Shown in pieces: positions 33,391 to 43,975 of a DNA stretch of 64,000 nucleotides. The notes under the pieces were generated by a model, which searched no databases, was not told where the DNA came from, and saw nothing but the letters and a program-made list of their open reading frames with translations. This DNA is from Gonocerus acuteangulatus. Lineage: Eukaryota; Arthropoda; Insecta; Hemiptera; Coreidae. Made by a program: the position numbers and the translations under genes. Position 1 is the stretch's first letter; each line of letters opens with the position of its first letter. The DNA lies in contig OX328128.1 of NCBI GenBank assembly GCA_946811695.1, positions 26,878,510 to 26,942,509 on the forward strand. The letters are read 5' to 3'.

Positions 33391-33429
33391 CACAGTGTAA
33401 CGAAGTAGTGAGGATTATGGACAAAAATC
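33391..33429 (+). other. RSS-like left terminus, 23-bp spacer
   Basis: Heptamer CACAGTG at 33,391-33,397, spacer 33,398-33,420, nonamer ACAAAAATC at 33,421-33,429. The heptamer equals the vertebrate V(D)J consensus; the nonamer differs from ACAAAAACC by one base. Confidence 0.75.
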
Positions 33430-34755
33430 ATTAACCACTAGTTATTTTCAAATAAACATTTTTATTAATTGAAATCAACTCAAAACAAGGTAACAATAGT
33501 ATAATAATGCATACTTTAGGGCTATAATAATATTAATTGTAATATTTGTAATATTAATAGAAATAATATAGCAGGTAATAATATTATTAATAACAATATT
33601 ATAAAATATATTACATCTGTAACATATAATGTTACAGTATAGTAGTAAATTATACTTATAGTAATATTGCCATAGAATAATATTTGACCATTTCCTATGA
33701 AATTATTAAATAATTTCTTAATTCCGAAACTGAATCGTTTTTGGATTCTAGAGAATGTAAACTGATATCGAAACCAATATCTATTTGATTATTAATGTCA
33801 TCCTCTATTATACATTCATTACTGTCTGGACTGATTTTGTTTTGCCTTTTTATATTTTTTCTCCGTAAAGAAAGCTCTGGGCCAGATATCAAATAACCTG
33901 GCACTTTTTCGATCTCTCACACAACGCTGTAAACTCTTTTCTATGTCTGCCTCTAAGGAAGCCAGAAGGGCTATCAGGGCGTGAATATCTTTTTTCTTGA
34001 TAAAAATTAATAACAATTTCTTCTAAGTTGATATATTATTTCAACCAGTATTTATAAAAGAGTTTTTTCTCTGCGGTGAACACGTTCCCACATTTTTTAC
34101 ATATATTATAGGACTAAACTGGCAGTTTTTTTTAATATTGCTTAATATTTCTTTAGGAGCGTCCTGCAGATTAAATTGAATCATTTGCCCAAGGATTAAT
34201 ACTGTTTTCTTGGATTTATCCTCATTTTTTCAAATTTGGAAGAAAAAATAAATTGTATTATGTGATGGATCTAAAAATAAAAATCGTTAGAATCGGCAAG
34301 TTTTGGCAAACTAAATTGCCCTCAGTACATTATACTTGAGGTAAACTTTAAGCTCTAAAAAACTTGAGATGTGTTCAGATGAAGTTTTTTTGCTATGGTC
34401 TATCAAACTTTTGTACTTAAGAATAATGTCAATGATCAATGAAGAATAATCCAGGATAAATAATAAGGGAGTAATTATCCATAATCATTTATATCAGATA
34501 AAAAAGGAATAGTTTTGACGTAATTTCCATCGGATCACCCAATAAAAACACTGTCCTATCTTCAACAAGAGAGGCTCAAACTGATTGTTGGTATGAAACA
34601 GGTTTTAAAGACTTTTCCTTGTTTATAATACTGCTAATGTGTTTGTTGATCAAAATAAAACTAATATTTATTAGTTTTATACGATTTTAGTTCCTTGAAT
34701 AGTTTCTAAACTTAGCTAGAGGATTAAAAATTAAATATAAGAAAACAAAAATTTA

Positions 34756-34784
34756 GATTTTTGTCCATTGGACATTACACTGTG
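34756..34784 (-). other. RSS-like right terminus, 13-bp spacer
   Basis: On the minus strand, heptamer CACAGTG (34,778-34,784), spacer 34,765-34,777, nonamer ACAAAAATC (34,756-34,764), identical to the left nonamer. Confidence 0.75.
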
Positions 34785-35840
34785 CACCGCTGGGGATCGA
34801 ACCCACAATCTCCCGCTAATGAATCTAGCGCGCTAGCCTCTAGACCACGGGAGACCCCCATTTTCCATAATATCTTGAAAACCGTTGGGAATCTTGGTAA
34901 GCAGAAGGTTACTATTCGAAGGCTCAGTAAATGCTCTACAAAAAAGCCTCTGAAGCAATTTTAGAGTAGGCAATGTCAATCGGAGAAATGTGCTTAAAAT
35001 TTCAAATGTGTTTGTTTTGTTGTTTTGCGTGGGTTTTTGTCTTTGTTAAAATCACTTTTTGATTGGTTTTTTTTTTTTTTTTTTTTTGGGGGGGGGGGGG
35101 GGGGTAAATTGTATTTATCTGTAAAATTAGTATTAAAGTAAAAGAAAATAAGAAACAGGATGTAGTGCGTTTCTAGAGTGAACCTTGACAAGGCCAGGGC
35201 GTCATTTTTCTATGTCAGGTATGAGGTATGAACCCTTGCAACCGTGACCTATTTGAGGTCATAAATTATTTCATGAAAAGTCTAACCAAAATTACAACTG
35301 TTTCAATTTCAACCTTTCCAAATGACATTAGGGATAAGAACAGAACCGCGCTAAGATGATGTAGTTCCTGCGAATCGGACTTTTTGTCTGCTACCCTTAG
35401 TTTTTTTATTGCTTGTCATTTTTTTAATTGATTAAAGGACAAAAATGTATTTGGCAATAAAACAGGATACGCAAAATTAGAAACAATATTTCGTTATTAG
35501 AAATAAATCTTTCCGAGCGGGATGCCGTGTGAATACTTTTACTCTTTTTACCTCAGTTTTTAATTAGTTGTTTATTTTTCTCTGTTCGCCTTGGTTTTTA
35601 ATTAGTGGATGTTATTTTAATTGCATTTTTTTCCTTAAAACATGAGAAGAATGTTAGTATTTTGAATTGACTTATTCCCTTGCTGGATGGTCAAGGGAGT
35701 CCCAGATCTCTACCTGCCAGAGGCTAGTGGGTTTTTGCACTCCATAAATCAGGATCTACTCTAGAAGAGCTGACAGCTATTTTACTGAGGTCCCATGTGT
35801 TTACGATTTTGATTACATTTGGAGTTAAGGAAGTATTCGG

Positions 35841-35862
35841 CGGGGGGGGGGGGGGGGGGGGG
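35841..35862. repeat. Poly-G tract
   Basis: About 20 G in a row, length uncertain in any assembly. Confidence 0.7.
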
Positions 35863-35866
35863 AATT

Positions 35867-36001
35867 GGGGTCTTTTTGCGAAGACCACTAGCAAAGAGCC
35901 TGTAAGCTAATCAGTAGGCTTATCAGCAAGTACGAGTAACTGTTAAAAATCACTACTGCTACTTCAAAAGTAACTGGATGTGGTCTTCGCAAAAATACCC
36001 C
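35867..36001. mobile_element. Small MITE, 22-bp terminal repeats
   Basis: GGGGTCTTTTTGCGAAGACC at one end and GGTCTTCGCAAAAATACCCC at the other; about 135 bp in all. Target duplication not clear. Confidence 0.6.
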
Positions 36002-36127
36002 TATTTTTAATTGCATTTAACACTAAAATGAATATTTTAGTAAAGAGAGATAAGTAAATTAGAAACATATTTGTAATAGTGTCTTCCTAGAGAGAATATT
36101 GTTAGGACGGTGGAAGGAGTAATTTCT

Positions 36128-36661
36128 AAACTCCTGATGGACCTTCAACACATTTCGTTACCTTGGATAAACCCATGAGATGTTCATTTTGTGACAGAAA
36201 GAATGACAGGAAGACGAAAACGCTATGCTCTAAGTGTAGAAGGGCGATGTGCCGCGATAACCGATTACTAAAATGTGATGAATGTTAACAAGTCTCAATA
36301 GGACAAAACATTGCATTTTCATAAAATTCCTATTTTTTATGGCTTTTGATCATTCTAGTTTATTGTTCTGGTAAAATATTTTTAGATGAGAAATATTCTT
36401 ATTGGGATAATTTATTTGGTGAATGAAAAATATTGAGTTTTAGCATTTCCAAGCTATTTTCTGAATTTTAATAAAAAATTGTGCAGTAATTACTATTTGA
36501 ATTGATTTCTTGATGTTCCTTTTCTGTACATTGTTGTTGTATAAAAAAGGAAAAGAATAAATTTAAGTTTAATTTTTTTTTTTTAACTTTTTCAAAGTAT
36601 GGGGTAAAATTTACCCCACAGTGCCATTACCGTAGATGTCAGTGGCAGTGTCAATCCAGGG
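36128..36661 (+). pseudogene. piggyBac-like transposase C-terminal domain and 3' end
   Basis: The open frame contains RCSFCDRKNDRKTK, CSKCRRAMC and LLKCDEC then TAA: the Cys-rich C-terminal finger of piggyBac transposases, which contacts the transposon ends. The catalytic domain upstream is absent. About 370 bp further on, the element ends CAATCCAGGG followed by TTAA (36,662-36,665), the expected target site. A palindrome GGGGTAAAATTTACCCC lies at 36,601-36,617. A 5'-deleted relic in intron 1 of gene A. Confidence 0.75.
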
Positions 36662-36991
36662 TTAAGAGAAGTAAGAAGCTCATGTAAATTAATTACAAAA
36701 ATGAGTCATAATATTACACCATAGGTTGCAAAGAATGTACTCAACAGAACATAACAATAAATGTATAGCTCTAAATCATAACATTTCTTCGGGCTACTAT
36801 GATATTTGTTTGCTTGTTACTATGAATATACACTGAATTGGTGAATAAGTTGTTCATTTCACAGCTTGTGAAGGAAAGAAAACTTCATTTAAAGAATGAA
36901 AACTAAAATTTACAAGAATAATAGCCAAAAATTATATTGCTTGAGGTTCGGTAAAAAATTCGCTGATGATAGTCAGTTTTGTTGTACTTAC
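36662..36991. other. Gene A intron 1, upper end
   Basis: No gene or repeat recognised. The last part (GTCAGTTTTGTTGTACTTAC) matches the donor side of gene B exon 1. Confidence 0.5.
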
Positions 36992-37104
36992 AAGCTATAT
37001 CCACAGATTCCGACTTCAGGTCCAAATGGTGGTAATTCCATGTCCCCATAAACCTCCGAATTGTGAACTAAGACGAATTCTACGGCTCCATCTAAATCCT
37101 CCAT
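36992..37104 (-). CDS. Gene A exon 1: start and variable N-terminus
   Basis: The ATG is at 37,104 on the minus strand and opens a 37-residue segment, MEDLDGAVEFVLVHNSEV onward, then two bases of a split codon before donor GTAAGTACAAC. The same donor and following bases occur at gene B exon 1. Upstream sequence aligns with gene B (AGTGGTTATC against AGTGGTTGTC), and both proteins start MED. After that the two N-termini differ greatly in length and sequence. The start was chosen because it is the first ATG shared in position. Phase 2 matches exon 2. Confidence 0.65.
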
Positions 37105-37279
37105 TGATAAATCAACGATTTCTGATAACCACTATCTACAAGCAAATTATCAAAGAACAACACAAACTGCGGCAGAAAACACCAAAGGTATGCCCTCTGA
37201 GGGACACTCCTTGCACAAATATAGTGTAAACAGTGACACGACTTGAATAAAGTGTTTTTCTCTAGCCTTTCAGGAACCC

Positions 37280-37292
37280 CGATTATATATTG
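37280..37292 (-). promoter_or_regulatory. Candidate TATA box of gene A
   Basis: ATATATAATC on the minus strand about 180 bp above the ATG, in a block (CTTTCAGGAA) that aligns with the same distance above gene B. Only a candidate: AT-rich DNA gives such motifs by chance. Confidence 0.35.
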
Positions 37293-37465
37293 AATCTCAC
37301 TTCATGAGTTTACTCTTCAACATTTATAGTAAGATTGAAAGTTACGTGCAGTTACATCATAGTTACATTGAAATTTCGTTCACAAATGAACCGTTTTGAT
37401 TGTCTGAGGTGTTCTAATCTGTTCCTAAATTTCTTGAACAGATAATATCTGTTCATATAAAACAT

Positions 37466-38141
37466 ACTCTGGGCAAAAAGAGTCTGAAAACACTTGCGAA
37501 AGTTTGACACTTATGCTTTTCCTGTCTAAAATAGGCTGTTTCCCATAATGAAATTATACAATAAACATTAATCTTTAATTTTAACAAAATTTAATATTAT
37601 GAAGATTAGATAGTTGACCTTCTTTGTTTATACCCGTCTTGTCCGTACTTGCCTGTTAATTTTATTCTCTTCCATGGGATTAAGGTCTGGAGACTAAGGA
37701 TGTGTCATCAGTTGCCGGCGTGCATTGTATAACAGCCATTCCTTTGTTTTTACAGTAGTGTGCTTCGAGTCATTCTCTTGATGGAAGATAAATGAGCGAC
37801 ACAGATCCAGATTATAAGCATTTTGTTGCAATTTATGATTTAAAATGTTAATGTAGACATGTTGATCCTTAATGGCAATTATAACATGCAAGGTACCAAC
37901 CCCTTTCGTACTCAAACAGCCATAGACCATGATACCACCTCCTTCATATACGGATGTGCGCCTCAATTTTTTAGGATAAATTGCTTTTTTCGTCACAATT
38001 TTCGTTAACCATCTGACCTGAAAATGTTTAATCGGGTTTCGTATCAAATATCATATTCCCAGATAGATGGAGGCTTTTGTATATACTTTTTGCAAATTCC
38101 AACCGGGGCTTCCGATTTTATTTGCTAATGAATGGTTTTTT
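37466..38141 (-). pseudogene. Tc1-like transposase relic
   Basis: The minus strand has fragments of the Tc1 catalytic domain: NRKPRLEFAKS, then VYEGGGIMVYGCLSTKGVG with the GGG(x)MVWGC-type block, then FIFHQENDSKHT and KEWLLYNA. A stop follows in the PQSPDLNPME region. Frame changes and stops lie at about 38,030-38,120. The low end near 37,466 (CTCTGGGCAAAAAGAGTCTG) resembles a Tc1 terminal repeat beside TA. The high end is cut by a Mutator-like MITE. Confidence 0.75.
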
Positions 38142-38410
38142 CCATGAGCGTCTATGGAAAATAATTTCGGAGGGGGCTGGGAAAATTTCGGGGGGGGGGC
38201 TGTGACCATTCCCGGGGTATCCTAACAATTTAGAACTTAGAATAGTTTTAACCAACTAAAACGCTATTACACCCAAAATAAAATACTTTTTATTAACTAA
38301 GTGATCTTATTTAATTTATTTTAAAGGATTTATGACACATTTTACCGATCAAATCCAAATTTCGGGGGGGGGGGGGGGGGGCTGCAGCCCCCCCTTATAT
38401 ACGCCCATGG
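38142..38410. mobile_element. Mutator-like MITE, copy G2
   Basis: Starts ATGAGCGTCTATGG and ends TATATACGCCCATG, with a long poly-G tract near the 3' side. Flanked by GTTTTTTCC and GTTTCTTCC, a 9-bp duplication with one mismatch. It interrupts the Tc1 relic. Confidence 0.75.
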
Positions 38411-38751
38411 TTTCTTCCTGGGAATTCGGTGACAAAAACCATTTCCCCCCGTAACTTGTTCCTTACATTTTGGAGAGGAACTGCTAAACCATATTCAACA
38501 GACAAGTTCGTGTCAATGTTATACTTAATTGTAACATAAAACTACTCTAAAAATTTCAACCGTATATTTTCATAGTTACTCATTTTTGAAAACGGTCCTT
38601 TTTGTGCCAATTCGCAGTACGTAAACTTCAATAATTCATTACAATTTCATTATTTGTTAACTTTTTACTTATAACAACTTTTTTAAAGTTGTTTTAAAAC
38701 TTTGTATCTATGTCCAGTACAAAACAAAATATATTGTAGTTCTATTTATAA

Positions 38752-39306
38752 CTAGCTGGCTCGGCGAACTTCGTACCGCCTAAAAGTCGATTCTTTAATT
38801 TTTTATTCTTCTTAATACTTATTCTGCTATTCGGGGCACCGGATCAGCTAGTAAGATAAAAAAGAAAGTTCATAAGTCAACAATTAAATAATGTCAAAAA
38901 ATAAAAATGATAAAACATTTAAAATTCTTTTAATAGTAACTAAAAAAACACAATGAAAGTTACAATTTCAGATTTCTTATTATGATACCTACTTATTATA
39001 TTTCATTTTATTTTTACTTACCTATTCTTTTTAAGTTTCATTTTAATTGTAGTACTTTATGGTACACGATATTTTTTGTTTGATTACCTGGCGTGTAAAC
39101 AAACAGAGCTGATGGTTTTCCTACACGGGAACAGGCAACATACAAATTGACCATGCGAGAAACATGGGTTTTCTAGATTAATACCACAACACTTAATGAC
39201 TGTCCCCGGGATTTGTTTATAGTCAAACTGAGTTTATAGGTCCAATAGCAACACAGCTGCAGGCACTGTAATCAATTGACATATCGTATCAGAGAGCAGC
39301 TCAATT
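38752..39306 (-). pseudogene. Helitron helicase C-terminus and 3' terminus
   Basis: The minus strand encodes LTINKSRGQSLS, then after a one-base frame change GINLENPCFSHGQ, then after another ACSRVGKPSALFVYTPGNQT: the last motifs of the Rep-helicase of Helitrons (SF1 helicase motifs V and VI). About 300 bp on, the element ends with a GC hairpin (GGCGGTACGAAGTTCGCC) and CTAG followed by T, the canonical Helitron 3' end at 38,752. The upstream part is interrupted by a Mutator-like MITE at 39,308. Confidence 0.75.
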
Positions 39307-39307
39307 C

Positions 39308-39563
39308 ATGGGCGTATATAGAAAATAATTTCGAGGGGGCTGGGAAAATGTGGGGACCATTTCCGGGGAACGGAATACCAATAATTTAGAACTTGGAATA
39401 GTTTTAATCAACTAAAACGTTATTTCACACAAAATAAAATATTTTTTATGAACTAAGTGATCTTATTTAATTTATTTTTAACGGCTTATGACACATTTTT
39501 ACCGATCAACTCAAAATTTCGAGGGGGGGGGGGCTGGAGCCCCCCCCCTTATATACCCCCATG
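39308..39563. mobile_element. Mutator-like MITE, copy G3
   Basis: ATGGGCGTATATAGAAAATA at the left, TTATATACCCCCATG at the right, G and C runs inside. Flanked by GCTCAATTC and GCTCGATTC (8 of 9). Inserted in the Helitron relic. Confidence 0.8.
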
Positions 39564-39661
39564 GCTCGATTCAAACGTGCACCATTATTAGTCGAATATC
39601 GCGCTTCACCTGGTGATTGCATGTTCTTATTTATTTAAATTTTAACTTCCATTATTATTAA

Positions 39662-39838
39662 CTAAGAATTTTAGGACGGGTTGTCCATAGGTTACTACCC
39701 TTTTCTAGCCAGGATAGGGCTGATGCCTTTTCTTTTTTCTAAAGAAAAGCCACCAGCCGATAGTGGGAATTGAACCCATGACCCTTGGCACGGAGTGTTA
39801 AGTTCTCAAGCCTTAACACTCACGGCCACCGGGCCTCC
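39662..39838 (-). mobile_element. SINE-L, copy 3
   Basis: On the minus strand: GGCCCGGTGGCCGTGAGTG, a long variable arm (GCTTGAGAACTTAACACTCC), B box GGTTCAATTCCC, body AAAGGCATCAGCCC and tail GGACAACCCGTCCTAAAAT. Confidence 0.75.
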
Positions 39839-40194
39839 ACATTCTTATTATAACTGTTATAGTTATAAACTTAAATAAAAACTTATTTATTTTAAAACAA
39901 TATAGACTAAGGGTTAATTTTTGCTTATACACAAATAACCTAGTACGTAAACTGTTAAAAATATTATAATTGAGAAGATGTTTTTATTGAAAAATGAATT
40001 TGCGTTAATCAAGTAAAAAAGACCCGAAAGGTTTTGTTTTTAGACTTTTTCAGGCAATTTTTTAAATTTTTCTCTCCGTAAGAACCATCCTCATACTTCA
40101 AGGAAAATTATAAAAAAAGAATCGGTAAGCGAAATTCGGTTCAGCTACTCTCGAGATTAGCGCTTAGCAACACATTTAGCGATTCATTTTTATA
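39839..40194. other. AT-rich, no gene recognised
   Basis: May be older Helitron sequence upstream of the 39,308 insertion, but nothing firm can be seen. Confidence 0.35.
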
Positions 40195-41350
40195 TAATAG
40201 ACCAGCTGAATACCCGTGCTTCGTCACGGCAGATAAGTAGTTATTTTATTGCGTTAAATAATGTTTCATTAAAATTACGTTACTATACAATTCTGTGCAG
40301 TTTATTACAGCACGGTTCCCGTCATACTATATTTTATTCAATGGGCGTTAAAATTTAAAAGTTTATGTTTCCAAGAAGTCATATGGTAACATCCAATATA
40401 TTTACGAGTATTGCCAAGGTTATAGGTGAGGAGGCTGTGCAAGGGTTCCGGATATTATTACCTCGCCTGGAAAACCTAAGGATATGCCATACATCACGGT
40501 TTGACCGGGACTATCCCGGTATTTTGCAATTGTTTCGGTGTCCCTCCCAGTTTTATCAATGTCCCGGAAAAGGCTGTAAGATGTAAAGAGTAATGAATTC
40601 ATGTTTATAAGAATCTTTTTTAAATCGGTTACTTTTCTACAATCAACATTTTTACTACTGCTCACAGTGTCAAAGATATGAGAAGTAATCTAACTGTAAA
40701 ACGCTGGAACTACCTGCACAGCGCTGCCAGCTGCCAGACACTACTATTTGGCTGAGAGATTTTTTTAAGAAAATCAAGTAGCAAAAAAAGTTCCCTTCTT
40801 ATTTTTAAGGTTTGGGTAGACTAACAGTTTAGGATTCCCCCTTCCCGTTAGTTGCTAGGCTTAAAACTCACCAACCATTTTGCTTATAATTTGTACTCTT
40901 TTTATCCCCCCCCCCTGGTATGCCCATCCCATATTAATGTGTCTCGGTTTAACTCTCCAAAAATATGGCAAGCCTATCTGACGGGGACAAGAAAGAAACG
41001 CAATTAAAACTCTATGAGGGACAGTTAATTTCTAGTAATTCAAGGTCTGCCATCATAGTTGAAATTAACCTCAATTAGAAATAAAACTATGAGATAGATA
41101 ATGTAAGGTAACAGCTGTTCTTTATCGTCCTAACAACGCAGGCTGCCTAGGCTTGCCTTCTCTAACCAACTCAAACTTTAAACCCCCCTAAAAATGCTTA
41201 AAAATACGAATATCAAAAAATCCTTTCTTAGCGAGCGCCTACGTTATATAGGGAGTGTCCATGCAAAATTTCAAAATTTTCTGTCGAGCGGTTTGGGCTG
41301 GGCGTTGATAGATGAGTGAGTGGTATTTGACAAATATATAGTAGATTAGA
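40195..41350. repeat. Possible dispersed repeat bounded by TATATAGA-like phrases
   Basis: Left phrase ACCAGCTGAATACCCGTGC and right phrase GAGTGAGTGGTATTTGAC with ATATATAG are familiar from arthropod dispersed repeats. The interior, including a 73-codon frame at 40,365, shows no domain. Confidence 0.3.
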
Positions 41351-42270
41351 ATCTAGGCCTAATCTTTTTAAATTTTTATTATTTTTTTATTGAAAAAAAA
41401 AATTAATATTATAAAGACAAACAAAAATGCATAGGAAGATAAAGTAACACCCTTTTGTTGTGTATTTAAAGGATGGTGATGCAATTAAAAGTCACAGCAT
41501 GTGCAATTAGAGCGACTGCAGTGAACACAGTACAACAACTTTTAATAATATCTGATATCCGAAAGGGACTTTGGTTTGGAAGGGGAATACACTTTTGCAT
41601 CGCAACATGAAAGCTACAGTTGCTAACTTGTTGATTTCTTGGAAGTGGGAGTTATTTAGAATTGACTTGAACCTTCTTCTTCTTCTTACTAAGCATTTTT
41701 GTTTGTCTATATTATATTAAGTATTATTTTCAATAAACAAAATAATTAAAATTTAAAAAGAGTGGGCCTAGATTCTAATGATTATAACTATTAATGGAAT
41801 TATTTAAAACTGAAATTTCTCTGTAAATCAAATTAAATAAATTTGTAATTCAACAGAGTCCAAAATTTATGCAGTCTAAGGTACTTGGCGCTTCCTGTTT
41901 TGGACTGACAATATTTAATAGCTAATTTATATATTTCATAGCTTAAATTTATATTAGAAATAAATAATTTAGAAAATTATTCATTGGTTGTTCTCAATAA
42001 TAATTATTTGAACTATACTTAGGTATATAACATCGTTATTTAAAAAATGATGCCTGGGTCCCCTGACCAATTGTCCTCCATGCCCCCCACCCTAGCCGAG
42101 GCCCTGGTATCACGGTAATCTGTGCCTCGAGTTTGGATAGAATTGACTTTTCGCTGGAAGGAATTTTAAAAGTACATAACAAATTAAGTTTTGTTTTCCG
42201 TACAATCTCTAACTAATACTGAGTATTGGGATGTTGCTGAAATGTCCGTGTTGGAATCCAAAGCCTTGCT
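41351..42270. other. No gene recognised
   Basis: AT-rich. The phrase TAGATTCTAA at about 41,770 mirrors TTAGAATCTAGGCC at about 41,346. Confidence 0.35.
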
Positions 42271-42620
42271 AAAAAAGTCGGACTCACAGGAACTGCGTCA
42301 TTTTAGCCCCCGGTTTTGACCTTATCCCTAATGTCATTTTGAAGAATAGAAACAGTTATTATTTTGTTTAGATCTTCCGTGAAAAATCTAAACACTTATT
42401 TCAATGAAACCTCAAAGAAAAGTAAGATTGTCTGAAAGGCACAAGAAACAGTAATCTATGCGGAAACTACACCTTCCCAGTCCAAACGTTCGCTGAAGGA
42501 AGCCACTGTTATGAATACATTTCCCATTTACTTAACTTGTTTTACTAAAATATTCGTTTTAGGGTTAAATGCAATTTAAAAAAATAGAGAAAAAAAAGCA
42601 GTTCTAAATAACGAAATCAA
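42271..42620 (-). mobile_element. Family A 3' part, truncated
   Basis: AAAAAAGTCGGACTCACAGG, GAACTGCGTCATTTTAGC and the following core match family A 3' ends on the minus strand. The 5' part is missing. Confidence 0.55.
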
Positions 42621-42775
42621 GAGCAGTACAGTAGTAGAAAATATTCACTCAGCATCTTTGAATTCCGCTCAGAATACCCTATTTTTAACAACAATTAATT
42701 GTTTCTAATTTTAGGTATCCTGTTTTATTGATGTGAGGAAAGGCCAAGCATAGAACAAAAGTACTGCTTGTTCTG

Positions 42776-43013
42776 ATATCGTCAATACAAATGCAAAGTA
42801 TCGAATGTGAAAAAACGCATTTTTCATTTTAAATCTTTACTGATTACTCTCGAATCTATGTTCACACAGTGAAAGGAGGATGTTACCACTGTCAAAAGGT
42901 CGAATCTGTCTACTATTTGACTGCCCAAAAGCAAAGTAATAAATAAAAGTATTTTCACTCTTGAAAGTGGTGATTTTCACATTCGTTAGTTTGCATTTGT
43001 ATCGATGATATGT
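42776..43013. mobile_element. MITE, family W copy 2
   Basis: Ends ATATCGTCAATACAAATGC and the complement of CATATCATCGATACAAATGC. Reverse orientation to 8,947-9,186, shared inner blocks (AAAAGTATTTTCAC, AAAGTGGTGATTTTCAC). Confidence 0.7.
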
Positions 43014-43083
43014 TAACATGGTTAAGCAATAAAAACATACAAGTGAATTTTTTTTTTATTATTATATCCAAAATAGTATATAG

Positions 43084-43272
43084 TTTTTTTTTTTTTTTTT
43101 TTTTTTTACGGCGCATCTACATCTAGGTCATTAGCGCCGAGATCCAGGGTGCAGCGAGGAATTTTACCAGCGAGCCGTGGGATGATAAAATTCCTGCCGG
43201 AGGTTGGGAATCGAACCCACCATCTCCCGCTTATGAATCCAAGGCGCTAGCCATTAGACCACGGGAGACCCC
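43084..43272 (-). mobile_element. tRNA-derived SINE (SINE-E), copy 6
   Basis: Minus-strand SINE with GGTCTCCCGTGGTCTAATGG head and 24-base A tail. Flanked by AGTATATAGTT on both sides. Closest to copy 3 at 30,840. Confidence 0.9.
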
Positions 43273-43975
43273 AGTATATAGTTGATACAAAAATAATATT
43301 GACAACTACTATTTGCTCAAACAAAACACGACTTAGATCACAATTAATAAAGCATACTAGAGCATATATAGTTATCACACAATATATCAATTTCATATAA
43401 AATATAATATTATTTACATCTAATATATGTTATGTAGTCCTAAGTTATTTTTTATTTATTTATTTAAGTCCTAAGTTATAATGGAAGGAATAAGAGGATG
43501 AAAAATGTAGCAGCATCCCCCCCCCTCCTCCTCACTGCTTAGTTTTATTGATATTAATTCCAGGAGCAACACGGGGTATACTCTAGCTAGGTTACTTTAC
43601 AGCTCTGAAGACACAGACTGGTGTTTATGATCTATCAACATTACAGCCAGTCAGTGTCTCACTTCTTCTGCCAGGGAATCAATGCTACAGTGTTAGTGTC
43701 TGGTATATCAGCCACAAACATCAGCAACAAAAATAATATTTGACACTTTTGAAATAGTGGTTTTTAATATTAGATAAAGTTTCAATTTCCACGTATCAAA
43801 TAATGTATTCATATTCAGCAATATTTCCTCTAAGTTTCCGGTTCTTCTAGATGACATTTAGTGCCTTCATCCACTGTTAAAAAGTAATCAAAAACTGTCA
43901 CATGATAAAACTTTTTTATGCTCTTCCTCCTCAATCAAGAGACTAAAACAATTCAAAAATGCTGAAGGTTTATAA
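43273..43975. other. No gene recognised
   Basis: AT-rich. A C-rich spot at 43,517-43,534. May include the 3' UTR of the exon at 43,976-44,413. Confidence 0.35.

Larger units (their letters stand above)
33391..34784. mobile_element. Transib-like element with RSS-like ends
   Basis: Ends are perfect inverted CACAGTGTAA. The insertion splits a SINE with a 5-bp duplication, CACCG, on each side. Transib elements duplicate 5 bp, GC-rich, and start with a CACWRTG-type heptamer, so this assignment fits well. The left end has CACAGTG, 23 bp, ACAAAAATC; the right end has CACAGTG, 13 bp, ACAAAAATC. Two minus-strand frames (33,695-33,904 and 33,819-34,016) overlap with a frame offset and might be a decayed protein; I recognise no transposase motif. 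Probably non-autonomous. Confidence 0.8.
33270..34858 (-). mobile_element. tRNA-derived SINE (SINE-E), copy 5, split by an insertion
   Basis: The tail half lies at 33,279-33,390 and the tRNA-like head at 34,785-34,858. Joined at CACCG they give a normal SINE. The 1,394 bp between are the Transib-like element. Confidence 0.85.
32460..35385 (+). mobile_element. Family A element A4, carrying nested insertions
   Basis: Starts TTTAGCGCGGTCCCTCC and ends AACCGCGCTAAGATGATG...CGGACTTTTT. Inside are a TA tract (32,975-33,030), two SINE-E copies and a Transib-like element. Without the insertions it is about 1.1-1.2 kb, close to other A copies. A poly-T/poly-G tract lies at 35,067-35,104. Confidence 0.7.

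Noticed and set aside
33695..34016. Two overlapping minus-strand frames as a Transib/RAG1-like transposase
   Set aside because: Too short, frame-shifted relative to each other, and no catalytic motif recognised; left as undefined element interior.
35067..35104. Poly-T/poly-G tract as a biological signal
   Set aside because: Homopolymers of this kind are error-prone in assembly; no consistent structure around it.
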